Shown here piece after piece: positions 1 to 5,754 of a stretch of DNA of 9,882 bases (the stretch's first letter is position 1; every line of letters begins with the position of its first letter). The position numbers and the translations under genes were made by a program. This DNA comes from an uncultured Clostridia bacterium. Its GTDB lineage: Bacteria > Bacillota > Clostridia > Oscillospirales > Oscillospiraceae. Location of the stretch: the NCBI GenBank assembly GCA_945918815.1, contig CAMEIU010000078.1:1-9882 (forward strand), written 5' to 3'. The notes beneath the pieces were generated by a model. The model ran no database searches and was not told the origin of the DNA. It saw only the letters and a program-made list of their open reading frames with translations.

Positions 1-131
1 TGAAGGAGAACGTCATCATCGGCAAGCTGATCCCCGCCGGTTCCGGCCTCCAGACCTACCGCGACTTCCAACCCGGCATCACCCCCGAATCCACCGTCAC
101 CCAGGACATGATCGACAACGAGAGCCTGTAA
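1..131 (+). CDS. rpoC: DNA-directed RNA polymerase beta' subunit, C-terminal end (partial)
   Basis: This is the last 42 codons of an open frame that enters from the left edge and stops at TAA (129-131). The visible protein reads KENVIIGKLIPAGSGL followed by a Tyr-Arg pair and an acidic tail. The sequence VIIGxLIPAGxG is the conserved C-terminal signature of RNA polymerase beta', the subunit that carries the catalytic Mg site and clamp. Only the extreme end is present, so nothing can be said about the rest of the protein. The gene is followed within five bases by a strong hairpin terminator, so it is the last gene of its operon, as expected for rpoBC. The identification rests on the C-terminal motif alone. 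Confidence 0.88.
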   Translation, partial: KENVIIGKLIPAGSGLQTYRDFQPGITPESTVTQDMIDNESL

Positions 132-135
132 GACA

Positions 136-176
136 AAACAGACAGCCGCACCCGAAGAGGGTGCGGCTGTCTGTTT
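136..176. terminator. Bidirectional hairpin terminator after rpoC
   Basis: A perfect 18-bp inverted repeat (136-153 with 159-176) encloses a five-base loop, GAAGA. The stem core is very GC-rich and its ends are AAA/TTT. Read on the plus strand it ends rpoC and is followed only by TTTGAAT. Read on the minus strand the stem runs into TTTTGTCTT, a better U-tract, so the same hairpin could also catch transcripts coming from metQ about 190 bases away. Confidence 0.9.
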
Positions 177-209
177 GAATGGAACATGAAGGCGGCCGGC
201 AAATTCCGT

Positions 210-272
210 AGGGGACTGTTAAGAAGGTCTGTGTTTCCTTTCTGACCGCATTTTTTTGATCGAAAAATCGTC
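210..272 (-). repeat. Degraded half copy of the 146-bp MITE-like element
   Basis: The stretch beginning AGGGGACTGTTAAGAAGGTCT closely matches the reverse complement of the right half of the element at 4461-4606. The match continues through a TTTCC...TGACCG segment and the T-run/GAT/A-run core, with scattered mismatches. The other half is missing; its place is taken by a different repeat starting near 274. I read it as a decayed remnant. The right border is approximate. Confidence 0.7.
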
Positions 273-273
273 C

Positions 274-338
274 CCGTTGGGCAGTTCGTTCAAGAACGCA
301 GCTGCCTGCAAGCGGGACGCATATATGCGTCCTCTACA
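274..338 (+). repeat. Hybrid short palindromic repeat downstream of metQ
   Basis: The left part (CCGTTGGGCAGTT...GCAGCTGCCTGCA) matches the middle of the repeats at 3544-3634 and 5512-5601. The right part holds the perfect 18-base palindrome GGACGCATATATGCGTCC (315-332) and ends in CTACA. That core is different from the core of the two full copies but is shared with the repeats at 5368-5398 and 8699-8722. The palindrome lies about 30 bases after the metQ stop on the minus strand and could protect or end that transcript. Confidence 0.75.
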
Positions 339-362
339 GAGCGTTTTGCCATTCGTGCGGGA

Positions 363-1166
363 TCAGAACAGGGGTACCACCGCGCCGTTGTAGGTTTCCT
401 CGATGAAGCTTCTGACGGCGTCGCTCTCCAACGCCTTGATCAGGGCCTGGATGGCTTCGCTGTTCTCGTTGCCTTCCTTCACGGCGATGACGTTGCCATA
501 GGCTTCGGCGGCGGCGCCGTCGGCGGCTTCCACGGCCACGGCGTCGGACACGCGCAGACCGGCGTCAATGGCGTAGTTGCCGTTGATGACCGCCATGTCC
601 ACGTCCTGCAGGGTCCGGGGCAGCTGGTCGGCCTGGATCTCCACGATGTCGTAGTTGTGGGGATTCTCCACGATGTCAAAGGTGGTGGCGTCGAGACCCG
701 CGCCGTCCTTCAGCTTGATCAGGCCCTCCTGCTGGAGCAGCAGCAGCGCGCGGGCTTCGTTGGAGCTGTCATTGGGCACGGCGATCTGCGCGCCGTCGGC
801 CAGTTCAGCCAGGGAAGCGGTCTTGCCGGCGTAGAGGCCGAAGGGCTCGTAGTGGATGGCGGCCACGCTGACCAGGTGGGTGCCGTGCTCCTCATTGAAG
901 CTGTTGAGGTAGGTGATGTGCTGGAAGTAGTTGGCGTCCAGGGTGCCGTCCTCCAGGGCGGTGTTGGGGGTCACATAGTCGTCGAATTCCACGATCTCCA
1001 GGGTGTAGCCCTCTTTGGCCAGGGCATCCTTGGCGACCTCCAGGATTTCGGCGTGGGGGGCGGGGGTCGCGCCGACCTTGATGGTGGCGGAGGTCTTGCC
1101 GCCGCAGGCGGTCAGGGCCAGCAGCAGGGTCAGGGCCAGCAGCAGCGCAGCGAGTTTCTTTTTCAT
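363..1166 (-). CDS. metQ: Methionine ABC transporter substrate-binding lipoprotein MetQ (NlpA family)
   Basis: This 267-residue protein binds methionine outside the membrane and delivers it to the MetNI importer. The start at 1166 gives MKKK, a hydrophobic leucine/alanine stretch and the lipobox LTAC, with Cys21 as the lipidated residue. A good AAGGAG site (1176-1181) lies nine bases upstream. The mature part begins with IKVGATPAPHAEIL and continues with FDDYVTPNTALEDGTLDANYFQH, both typical of the NlpA/MetQ family; length is also typical. The reading frame stays open to 1433, but the upstream part lies inside metI in another frame and would hide the signal peptide, so I reject the longer start. 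The start codon overlaps the metI stop by four bases (ATGA), pointing to translational coupling. Family members can bind L-Met, D-Met or related compounds; the Met T-box upstream of the operon supports methionine. Confidence 0.94.
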   Translation of the reverse strand: MKKKLAALLLALTLLLALTACGGKTSATIKVGATPAPHAEILEVAKDALAKEGYTLEIVEFDDYVTPNTALEDGTLDANYFQHITYLNSFNEEHGTHLVSVAAIHYEPFGLYAGKTASLAELADGAQIAVPNDSSNEARALLLLQQEGLIKLKDGAGLDATTFDIVENPHNYDIVEIQADQLPRTLQDVDMAVINGNYAIDAGLRVSDAVAVEAADGAAAEAYGNVIAVKEGNENSEAIQALIKALESDAVRSFIEETYNGAVVPLF

Positions 1167-1921
1167 GATTGTTTTCTCCTTTTCTTGGTGTTTGTATGGT
1201 CGATACGCTTGTCTGTTTTGATGCAGAGGGCGGTACCGATGGATTGAATGATCTGGACCAGAAGGACCAGAAGGATGACGGCGGCGTAGAGGACCAGAAC
1301 CTGGTTCCGGGTATGGCCCCGCATGAGGGCCATGGAGCCGAGACCGCCGCCGCCGATGGCGCCGGACATGGCCCCGTAGCTGAGAATGGTGATGGCGGCG
1401 TTGGTGGCGCCGTTGATGAGACTGGGCTTGCACTCCGGCAGCATGACCTTGGTGACGATCTGCCAGGGGGAGCAGCCCATGGCCTGGGCGGCTTCGATGA
1501 CGCCCCGGTCAGTCTCCCGCAAGCTGCCCTCCACCAGCCGGGCCACATAGGGGGCCGCGGCCACGGTCAGGGGGACGATGGTGGCGGTGGTGCCGATGGC
1601 CGTGCCGAGAATCAGGCGGCTCAGGGGGAACACCATGACCATCAGAATCAGGAACGGAATGGAGCGCAGCAGATTGATGATCGTGTTCAGTACCTGCATC
1701 AATGCCTTGGGCAGGGGCCGGATGCCGCCCGCCTCGCCGGTGACCAGCAGGATGCCCAGGGGAAGGCCGATGACGTAGGCGAACACCGTGGCCAGCAGGG
1801 GGGCGTACAGGGTCTCCCAGATGGCGAAGGGCAGGGTGCCGGGATCGAACAGGTATTGCAGCTGATCCAGGGCCTTGCTGACGCCCCAGGATTCAAACAG
1901 TTGGGCCAGAGACTCAAGCAT
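1163..1921 (-). CDS. metI: Methionine ABC transporter permease MetI
   Basis: This 252-residue integral membrane protein forms, as a dimer, the channel of the methionine importer. Several hydrophobic segments are visible: around residues 35-60 (PLLATVFAYVIGLPLGILLV), 85-110 (LLRSIPFLILMVMVF), 110-130, 175-200 and 210-235. The cytoplasmic coupling loop EAAQAMGCSPWQIVTKVMLPE is the EAA motif that docks on MetN. Length is slightly above the usual 215-230 residues because of a longer N-terminus and a basic C-terminal tail (KTDKRIDHTNTKKRRKQS). The tail codes over the metQ ribosome binding site. Its start overlaps the end of metN by eight bases (1914-1921). A GAGGAGG site (1934-1940) lies 12 bases upstream, a long spacing that suggests coupling to metN translation. 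Confidence 0.94.
   Translation of the reverse strand: MLESLAQLFESWGVSKALDQLQYLFDPGTLPFAIWETLYAPLLATVFAYVIGLPLGILLVTGEAGGIRPLPKALMQVLNTIINLLRSIPFLILMVMVFPLSRLILGTAIGTTATIVPLTVAAAPYVARLVEGSLRETDRGVIEAAQAMGCSPWQIVTKVMLPECKPSLINGATNAAITILSYGAMSGAIGGGGLGSMALMRGHTRNQVLVLYAAVILLVLLVQIIQSIGTALCIKTDKRIDHTNTKKRRKQS
1176..1181 (-). promoter_or_regulatory. Ribosome binding site of metQ
   Basis: AAGGAG on the minus strand, nine bases before the ATG at 1166 and inside the end of metI. It fixes the metQ start against the longer open frame. Confidence 0.85.
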
Positions 1922-2930
1922 GGTAATCCGTCGCCTCCTCTACGGTGATGTCTTTTTGCCCGGCCAGATAGGCCATGGCGCGGGCGGCCTCGGCGTCGTT
2001 CTCCGGCAGGCCCAGGAGCATGGTGCCAAAGGCCTTGCCGTCGATGTTGCGGGTGTCCGCGCCTAAGATGTTGACCTTGACGTTGCAGTCGATGGCAAGA
2101 GACGCGATCAGGGGCTGATAGGCTGTGCCGCCGTTGAAGGCTACCCGGATCACCCGGCTCTTGGGCAGCAGCTCGAAGGGCACCCCGTCGGGATACACCA
2201 GCCGCCGTCCGGCCTCGGTCTTGGGATTGGTGAAGACCTCTTCCACCAGGCCGCTCTCGGCAATCCGCCCGTGGTTCAGGATGGTCACCTTGGTGCAGAT
2301 TTCCTCAATGACCTTCATATCATGGGTGATGACCACCACGGTGATACCCAGGGTCCGGTTGATGTCCCGGATCAGCCGCAGGATGTCCCGGGTGGTCTTG
2401 GGATCCAGGGCGGAGGTGGCCTCGTCGCAGAGCAGGACCTTCGGATTGGTGGCCAGGGTCCTGGCAATGGCAATCCGCTGCTTCTGGCCGCCGGAGAGCT
2501 GGGCCGGATAGGCCTTCTCCTTGCTCTCCAGGTCCACGATTTTTAAAAGCTCCCTGGCCCGGGCCACGGCCTGCTTTCTCGGCGTGCCGGTGAGCTCCAG
2601 GGGGAAGGTGATGTTGTCCAGGCAGTTCCGCTGCATCAGCAGGTTGAAGTGCTGGAAGATCATGCCGATGGACTTCCTGGCCTGCCGCAGCGCCTTGTCC
2701 GGCATTCGGGTCAGGTCCCGGCCGTCCACCAGCACCGTGCCCTCTGTGGGCCGCTCCAGCAGGTTGATGCATCGGACCAGGGTGCTTTTCCCCGCGCCGG
2801 ACAGGCCGATGATGCCGTAGATATCGCCCTGGTCCACGGTCAGGTCGATATGCTCCAGGGCATGGACCGCCCCGTCGCCCTCGCCGAACCGCTTGCTGAG
2901 ATCCCGGACCTCAATCATAGGTTGGGACAT
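1914..2930 (-). CDS. metN: Methionine ABC transporter ATP-binding protein MetN
   Basis: This 338-residue cytoplasmic ATPase powers methionine import. Walker A is GLSGAGKST (residues 42-50), the Q-loop glutamine is Q93 in IFQHFNLL, the ABC signature is LSGGQKQR (145-152), and Walker B is VLLCDEATSALDP (165-177). The C-terminal 80 residues (from about VIRVAFNGG) form the NIL/ACT-like domain that, in studied MetN proteins, binds methionine and shuts transport off when the cell is replete. The start is the ATG at 2930, with AGGAGT (2938-2943) seven bases upstream. It is the first gene of metNIQ. A T-box leader and a consensus promoter precede it. Confidence in the methionine role is high because ATPase, NIL domain, MetI, MetQ and the Met T-box all agree. 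Confidence 0.96.
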   Translation of the reverse strand: MSQPMIEVRDLSKRFGEGDGAVHALEHIDLTVDQGDIYGIIGLSGAGKSTLVRCINLLERPTEGTVLVDGRDLTRMPDKALRQARKSIGMIFQHFNLLMQRNCLDNITFPLELTGTPRKQAVARARELLKIVDLESKEKAYPAQLSGGQKQRIAIARTLATNPKVLLCDEATSALDPKTTRDILRLIRDINRTLGITVVVITHDMKVIEEICTKVTILNHGRIAESGLVEEVFTNPKTEAGRRLVYPDGVPFELLPKSRVIRVAFNGGTAYQPLIASLAIDCNVKVNILGADTRNIDGKAFGTMLLGLPENDAEAARAMAYLAGQKDITVEEATDYHA

Positions 2931-2962
2931 GGAATCAACTCCTAAATTTTAGTAAGGCATCC

Positions 2963-2990
2963 GTAGGGGCGGCTAATAGCCGACCCTGCG
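2963..2990. repeat. Short palindromic repeat in the metN leader
   Basis: GTAGGGG, then CGGCTAATAGCCG (2970-2982, perfect about the central A), then ACCCTGC. The outer arms also pair with one mismatch. The arms resemble those of the other repeats in the window, but the core differs. It lies between the T-box terminator and the metN ribosome binding site, so it is transcribed in every read-through mRNA and should fold into a hairpin. Confidence 0.7.
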
Positions 2991-3010
2991 GCGATACACG
3001 AGAGTGCGCC

Positions 3011-3045
3011 AAATAAAAATCGCCCCTGACCAACTGTCAAGGGCG
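3011..3045 (-). terminator. Regulated terminator of the Met T-box
   Basis: On the minus strand, a ten-pair stem (3036-3045 with 3021-3030, one G-U pair) with loop AGTTG is followed by ATTTTTATTT. The 5' arm shares bases 3042-3045 with the antiterminator helix. Confidence 0.9.
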
Positions 3046-3279
3046 AAGAACCTTCGCGTTACCACCTTGCTTCGCCGCTTCCTCACGAAAACGGCCTTAT
3101 GGAGTACCAGCATACTCCTGCGCGGTCACGGGCGCACCCGTCGCAGACTACCTATCGCCTGCGCGGCTCCCAGGCCATGTTCGGCCGGATTCGTCGTACC
3201 TCTTTTCAGCTTCCGAGGCTCTCTTTGACGCTTCCACCGGCTTACTCTCCTGTTCAAAGCCTTTGGTGTTCACTTCATG
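3011..3279 (-). promoter_or_regulatory. T-box leader (methionine specifier) controlling metNIQ
   Basis: The minus strand carries the T-box sequence AAGGTGGTAACGCG (3055-3068). Its UGGU can pair with a tRNA ending in ACCA, which fits tRNA-Met. Stem I shows the AGAGAG and GCTGAAA elements, a GCCGG/CCGGC helix (3237-3241 with 3184-3188), and a specifier ATG at 3176-3178 followed by a purine in the context GAAC-ATG-GCCTGGGAG. Stem III is GGAGTA/TACTCC (3101-3118). The antiterminator helix GGCGAAG (3070-3076) with CTTCGCC (3042-3048) shares bases with the terminator, so the two exclude each other. Uncharged tRNA-Met should favour read-through into metN. The 5' boundary is inferred from the promoter. 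Confidence 0.93.
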
Positions 3280-3285
3280 TGCATG

Positions 3286-3314
3286 AGTATAGCGCATTTT
3301 TCATATTTCGTCAA
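3286..3314 (-). promoter_or_regulatory. Sigma-A type promoter of metNIQ
   Basis: The -35 TTGACG (3309-3314) and -10 TATACT (3286-3291) are separated by exactly 17 bases. The expected transcription start near 3279 leaves just enough RNA for a full T-box before metN. Confidence 0.85.
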
Positions 3315-3731
3315 TGGGGAATCTGAACAAATCCTTGGGCGGAATGGAAGCAAAATTATACTAATCCAGTAGGAAATAGGGAATATATCGGTTCTCCCAC
3401 ACGCTTCTCAGAAACCGGATGGGGCCTACGGCGGGCTGGCCCGATGACAAACAGAAAATATGACGATCGGGTTTTGTAAGCAAGCACATAAAAATGATGG
3501 TGTTCCGTCCAGCACCGTCATTCCTGTGAAAAACGCGCTACATTGTAGGGCGCGGCGACCCGACGCGCCGTTGGGCAGTTGGTATCAGGATGTAGCTGCC
3601 TGCATGGCGGCACGTCCAGTGGCCGTGCCCTACAAAAGCTTTTTTCACAACCATGACACGGAAAGAAAAACACTTGCAGAAATTTGCCACTTGCTTATTT
3701 AGCCGATAATCATAACAGAAAAAAATCATGC
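3315..3731. other. Non-coding gap between divergent metNIQ and TSCPD promoters
   Basis: No convincing gene is seen in these 417 bases. They hold the 91-bp repeat at 3544-3634, a small hairpin (ATGATGGTG at 3494-3502 with CACCGTCAT at 3513-3521, one wobble) without a T-tract, and a first copy of a 14-base sequence, TGACAAACAGAAAA (3445-3458), that recurs over the promoter at 3733. The last 70 bases are AT-rich. Short open frames here run through the repeat and have no ribosome binding site. Confidence 0.6.
3544..3634 (+). repeat. 91-bp dispersed repeat, copy 1
   Basis: The ends TGTAGGGC and GCCCTACA are perfect 8-base inverted repeats. Inside are a CG-rich palindrome-like segment (GGCGACCCGACGCGCCG), a CAGTTGGT...AGCTGCCTGC segment, and a hairpin around GGCACGTCCAGTGGCCGTGCC. 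It is nearly identical to 5512-5601 (scattered substitutions and one base of length difference). No coding capacity is apparent. The terminal inverted repeats and dispersed copies suggest a REP- or MITE-like element. Confidence 0.85.
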
Positions 3732-3760
3732 TTGACAAACAGAAAACCCTGAGATATTAT
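3732..3760 (+). promoter_or_regulatory. Sigma-A type promoter of the TSCPD-lipoprotein pair
   Basis: Perfect -35 TTGACA (3732-3737), 17-base spacer, and -10 TATTAT (3755-3760). It gives an untranslated leader of about 75 bases before the ATG at 3845. Confidence 0.85.
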
Positions 3761-3844
3761 GCAAATCACATTAAACCGCCGGGTTAGTTCTGAGCTGACC
3801 GCGCAGGCGGAGGCCAAGACGGTCCATCGGGAAAGAAAGGCGGC

Positions 3845-4168
3845 ATGCGTATGTCGCAGGCGCAGAATCGTCCGGCCATCACACCGGAGCAGATTGAACG
3901 CATCAGCTCGGAGATTCGCTTTGACATCGACGGCAATGTGATCCACAACATCCAGTTCAAGGACGGATGCAGCGGCAACCTGCGGGCGGTGTCCACTCTG
4001 TGCGAGGGCATGACGGTGGAGGAGATTGAGGAGAAGCTCGGTCCGGTGCGCTGCAGCCGGAAACGGACCTCCTGCGCGCACCAGCTGTCTCTGGCGGTGC
4101 GGGAGGCATACAATGCGGTCCAGGCAGCAGAAGCCGCGGCGGCGAAGGGGAAGGGGGAGACCGTATGA
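3845..4168 (+). CDS. TSCPD-domain protein (TIGR03905-like), function unknown
   Basis: A 107-residue soluble protein without membrane segments. The core EIRFDIDGNVIHNIQFKDGCSGNLRAVS, followed by EGMTVEEIEEKL and RCSRKRTSCAHQL, matches the small TSCPD family. Members usually show three cysteine motifs: a first TCS near the N-terminus, GC(N/S)GNL, and TSCPDQL. Here the second is intact (Cys42), Cys70 and TSC (75-77) are present, but PD of TSCPD is replaced by AH, and the first cysteine motif is serine-rich (RISSEI, 19-24). A metal or thiol function is only a guess. AAAGG ends four bases before the ATG at 3845 and ten before the in-frame ATG at 3851, so the true start may be 3851. The gene overlaps the next one by ATGA (4165-4168). 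Confidence 0.82.
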   Translation: MRMSQAQNRPAITPEQIERISSEIRFDIDGNVIHNIQFKDGCSGNLRAVSTLCEGMTVEEIEEKLGPVRCSRKRTSCAHQLSLAVREAYNAVQAAEAAAAKGKGETV

Positions 4169-4446
4169 GAAGGCTGCAAAAAATCATGGCCATTGCCGCG
4201 GCTGCGGCGCTGCTGGCCGTGCTGGCAGCGGGCTGTACGCCGGCCAACGACGCCGCCTATCAGCTGGTATTCGGTAAAAGCGCATCGGAGCTGATCCCTT
4301 CCGTCGGAAACGCGGCCTACAGCGGCCGCTCCCTGACGCCGGAGGAGGATGCCCGGGAGGCGGAAGACGCGCCGGAGCCCGAATCAACGGCGGCGGAGGA
4401 AGCCTATGTCGATCCCACCGCCGGTCTGGACTGCACGGAAGATTGA
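4165..4446 (+). CDS. Small predicted lipoprotein, function unknown
   Basis: A 93-residue protein. Residues 1-24 form a lipoprotein signal: MRRLQK, then an alanine/leucine-rich hydrophobic segment, then AAGC with Cys24 as the likely lipidated residue. The mature part of about 70 residues is hydrophilic and strongly acidic, with a run rich in Glu, Ala and Pro (PEEDAREAEDAPEPESTAAEE), and looks disordered. A second cysteine sits near the C-terminus. The start overlaps the TSCPD gene stop, and a purine-rich AAGGGGGAGA lies upstream, so the two are probably co-translated. I do not recognise a family. It should be anchored on the outer face of the membrane, unlike its cytoplasmic partner. The open frame ends 14 bases before the MITE-like element. 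Confidence 0.75.
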   Translation: MRRLQKIMAIAAAAALLAVLAAGCTPANDAAYQLVFGKSASELIPSVGNAAYSGRSLTPEEDAREAEDAPEPESTAAEEAYVDPTAGLDCTED

Positions 4447-4460
4447 GAAAAAGAGAAAAC

Positions 4461-4606
4461 AAGGGGCTGTTAAAAAAGTCTGTCATTGCGAGCCAGTGCG
4501 CACACTGGCGTGGCAATCCGTTCCCTTTTTGACCGTAAATTTGACGCTTTTTCTATCAAAAAGTTAGCGGTCAAAGCGGAAACTTAGACTTTCTTAACAG
4601 CCCCTT
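4461..4606. mobile_element. 146-bp MITE-like element with 21-bp terminal inverted repeats
   Basis: The ends AAGGGGCTGTTAAAAAAGTCT (left) and its inverted partner at 4586-4606 match at 20 of 21 positions. Inside are three further inverted pairs: ATTGC-GCCAGTG with CACTGGC-GCAAT (4485-4517), TTTGACCG with CGGTCAAA (4528-4535 and 4568-4575), and CTTTTT with AAAAAG (4547-4563). It has no coding capacity. The inner hairpin resembles the CATTGCGAG...TGGCAATCC repeats common in gut Firmicutes. It separates convergent genes and could serve both as a terminator. No clear target-site duplication is seen. Confidence 0.85.
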
Positions 4607-4640
4607 GCTAATATACGGATCGAATAGGGGAAGGGCCGCC

Positions 4641-5336
4641 CTACAGAACGGCTGCCAGGTCCGCAAAGCTGCTGTGGGGCCATTGGTTCAGGTCCAGATC
4701 ATGGGAAATCAGGCAGTCGGTGACGATGTGGACCTGCAAGCCTGCCTGGGATGCGCCCTGGGCGTCTTCCAACAGGTCGTTGCCGACCATCCGGCACTGG
4801 GACGGGTCCAGATTCATAGTCCGGCAGATGGCCTGATAGTAGGCCGGGTTGGGCTTGCAGTAGGCGGAATTCTCATAGGTGGTGATGAAATCGAAATCCC
4901 CGGGGGTCAGGCCGATCCAGCCCAGGCGGCTCTCCACGGCGCAGAGGGGGAACAGGGGATTGGTGGCCAGGACCACCCGGTCCGCCTTTTCCCGGGCCAG
5001 CTCCACGGCCTGCTTTGCCAGGGGATTGGGGCCGGTGAAGGCCTTGGCCTTGTGGAAATCCGTCCGGTAGAAACGCTCAAATTCCGCCTGCCGTTCCAGA
5101 ACGCCGGGCCCCATGAGGCCGGAAAACACCTGCCAGAACCGGGCCTCGTTGGTCATGGAGCCGTCGTTCTGCATCATGGCCTTGGTGCCCTGCCAGACGG
5201 CGGCGATAAAGGATTTGGCGTCGTATTCCGGAAACCGCCTGGACAGCAGCCCGAAGTAACCCTGGGTAAAGGCATCCAGGTCCATGGGCAGCAGGGTGCC
5301 GTCCAGATCAAAGAAAATCGCGGAAAATTGCTTCAT
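4641..5336 (-). CDS. HAD-superfamily hydrolase (predicted phosphatase)
   Basis: A 231-residue cytoplasmic protein with all four HAD motifs: I, FFDLDGT with nucleophile Asp10 and acid/base Asp12; II, VVLATN with Thr125; III, CKPNP with Lys161; IV, VGNDLLED with Asp187 and Asp191. A helical insert between motifs I and II (about residues 18-95) fits a C1 cap, so it is of the phosphoglycolate-phosphatase/YjjG-like subclass that acts on small phosphorylated molecules. The substrate cannot be told from the sequence. The start at 5336 has AAGGAG seven bases upstream. The frame is open to 5645, but the added part covers the promoter and dispersed repeats and is not coding. It is a single-gene transcript convergent with the TSCPD pair. 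Confidence 0.9.
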   Translation of the reverse strand: MKQFSAIFFDLDGTLLPMDLDAFTQGYFGLLSRRFPEYDAKSFIAAVWQGTKAMMQNDGSMTNEARFWQVFSGLMGPGVLERQAEFERFYRTDFHKAKAFTGPNPLAKQAVELAREKADRVVLATNPLFPLCAVESRLGWIGLTPGDFDFITTYENSAYCKPNPAYYQAICRTMNLDPSQCRMVGNDLLEDAQGASQAGLQVHIVTDCLISHDLDLNQWPHSSFADLAAVL

Positions 5337-5343
5337 GAGGGTT

Positions 5344-5349
5344 CTCCTT
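5344..5349 (-). promoter_or_regulatory. Ribosome binding site of the HAD hydrolase
   Basis: AAGGAG on the minus strand, seven bases before the ATG at 5336. It decides the start against the longer open frame. Confidence 0.85.
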
Positions 5350-5367
5350 TTCTGCAATTGATACAAC

Positions 5368-5398
5368 GATGTAGGGGCGGCATATATGCGTCCCTTAC
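5368..5398. repeat. Short palindromic repeat in the HAD gene leader
   Basis: GATGTAGGGGCGGCATATATGC followed by GTCCCTTACAG: GTAGGG arms around a GCATATATGC core. The core is shared with 315-332 and 8699-8722. It lies between the HAD promoter and ribosome binding site and will be in the mRNA leader. Confidence 0.75.
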
Positions 5399-5405
5399 AG
5401 AAAAA

Positions 5406-5417
5406 ACTGATATCAGT
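5406..5417. promoter_or_regulatory. Possible operator over the HAD promoter
   Basis: ACTGATATCAGT is a perfect palindrome covering part of the -10 and the expected transcription start. A dimeric repressor bound here would block the promoter. No regulator gene is nearby, so this is a hypothesis from position and symmetry only. Confidence 0.35.
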
Positions 5418-5443
5418 ATAGCCGGAATCGGGATGTTTGTCAA
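5415..5443 (-). promoter_or_regulatory. Sigma-A type promoter of the HAD hydrolase
   Basis: On the minus strand, perfect TTGACA (5438-5443), a 17-base spacer, and TATACT (5415-5420). The expected start near 5408 falls within the 12-base palindrome ACTGATATCAGT (5406-5417). Confidence 0.85.
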
Positions 5444-5511
5444 AAGAAGAAATCGTCCCGCCCCAAAGGAAGCAGCGAAAATTGGAATTTGCAGCGTTCT
5501 TGCACCGCCTA

Positions 5512-5601
5512 TGTAGGGCGCGGCGACTCGACGCGCCGCTTGGCAGTTGGTTCCAGAACGCAGCTGCCTGCATGGGGCACGTCCAGTGGCCGTGCCCTAC
5601 A
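5512..5601 (+). repeat. Dispersed repeat, copy 2 (90 bp)
   Basis: Near-identical and in the same orientation as 3544-3634, with the same TGTAGGGC/GCCCTACA ends. It lies in the gap between the divergent HAD and activator promoters. The rest of the gap (5444-5511 and 5602-5683) shows no gene and no further structure that I can support. Confidence 0.85.
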
Positions 5602-5683
5602 GTGAGGGGTTCGAAGGGGCGCGAGGGTGTGTCCTTTGGTTTCACTTTTTACATTCTTGTCATACTTTCTCAGGAGAATCCAT

Positions 5684-5712
5684 TTGCAAATCCCGTCGGT
5701 TCTTGCTATGAT
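5684..5712 (+). promoter_or_regulatory. Promoter of the activator-dehydratase operon
   Basis: TTGCAA (5684-5689), a 17-base spacer, and TATGAT (5707-5712), giving a leader of roughly 36 bases. Confidence 0.75.
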
Positions 5713-5742
5713 AAAGGATAAAGTGAACCATTCTGCGTTTTC

Positions 5743-5747
5743 GGAGG
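5743..5747 (+). promoter_or_regulatory. Ribosome binding site deciding a GTG start
   Basis: GGAGG seven bases before GTG at 5755. No ATG in this frame is placed as well, and the residues right after the GTG lead into the phosphate-binding motif, so GTG is the likely start. Confidence 0.85.
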
Positions 5748-5754
5748 AATCTCT

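Noticed and set aside
1167..1433. N-terminal extension of metQ to 356 residues
   Set aside because: The extra residues are Arg/His-rich, overlap metI in another frame, and would bury the lipoprotein signal; AAGGAG supports the start at 1166.
3004..3326. Plus-strand open frames of 74 and 75 codons
   Set aside because: They are the antisense of the T-box leader, whose RNA structure explains the sequence fully.
3460..3702. 80-codon plus-strand open frame
   Set aside because: It runs through the 91-bp repeat, has no ribosome binding site, and shows no recognisable protein features.
5337..5645. N-terminal extension of the HAD hydrolase to 334 residues
   Set aside because: It would read through a dispersed repeat, the promoter and the ribosome binding site; HAD motif I normally sits at the extreme N-terminus, as with the start at 5336.
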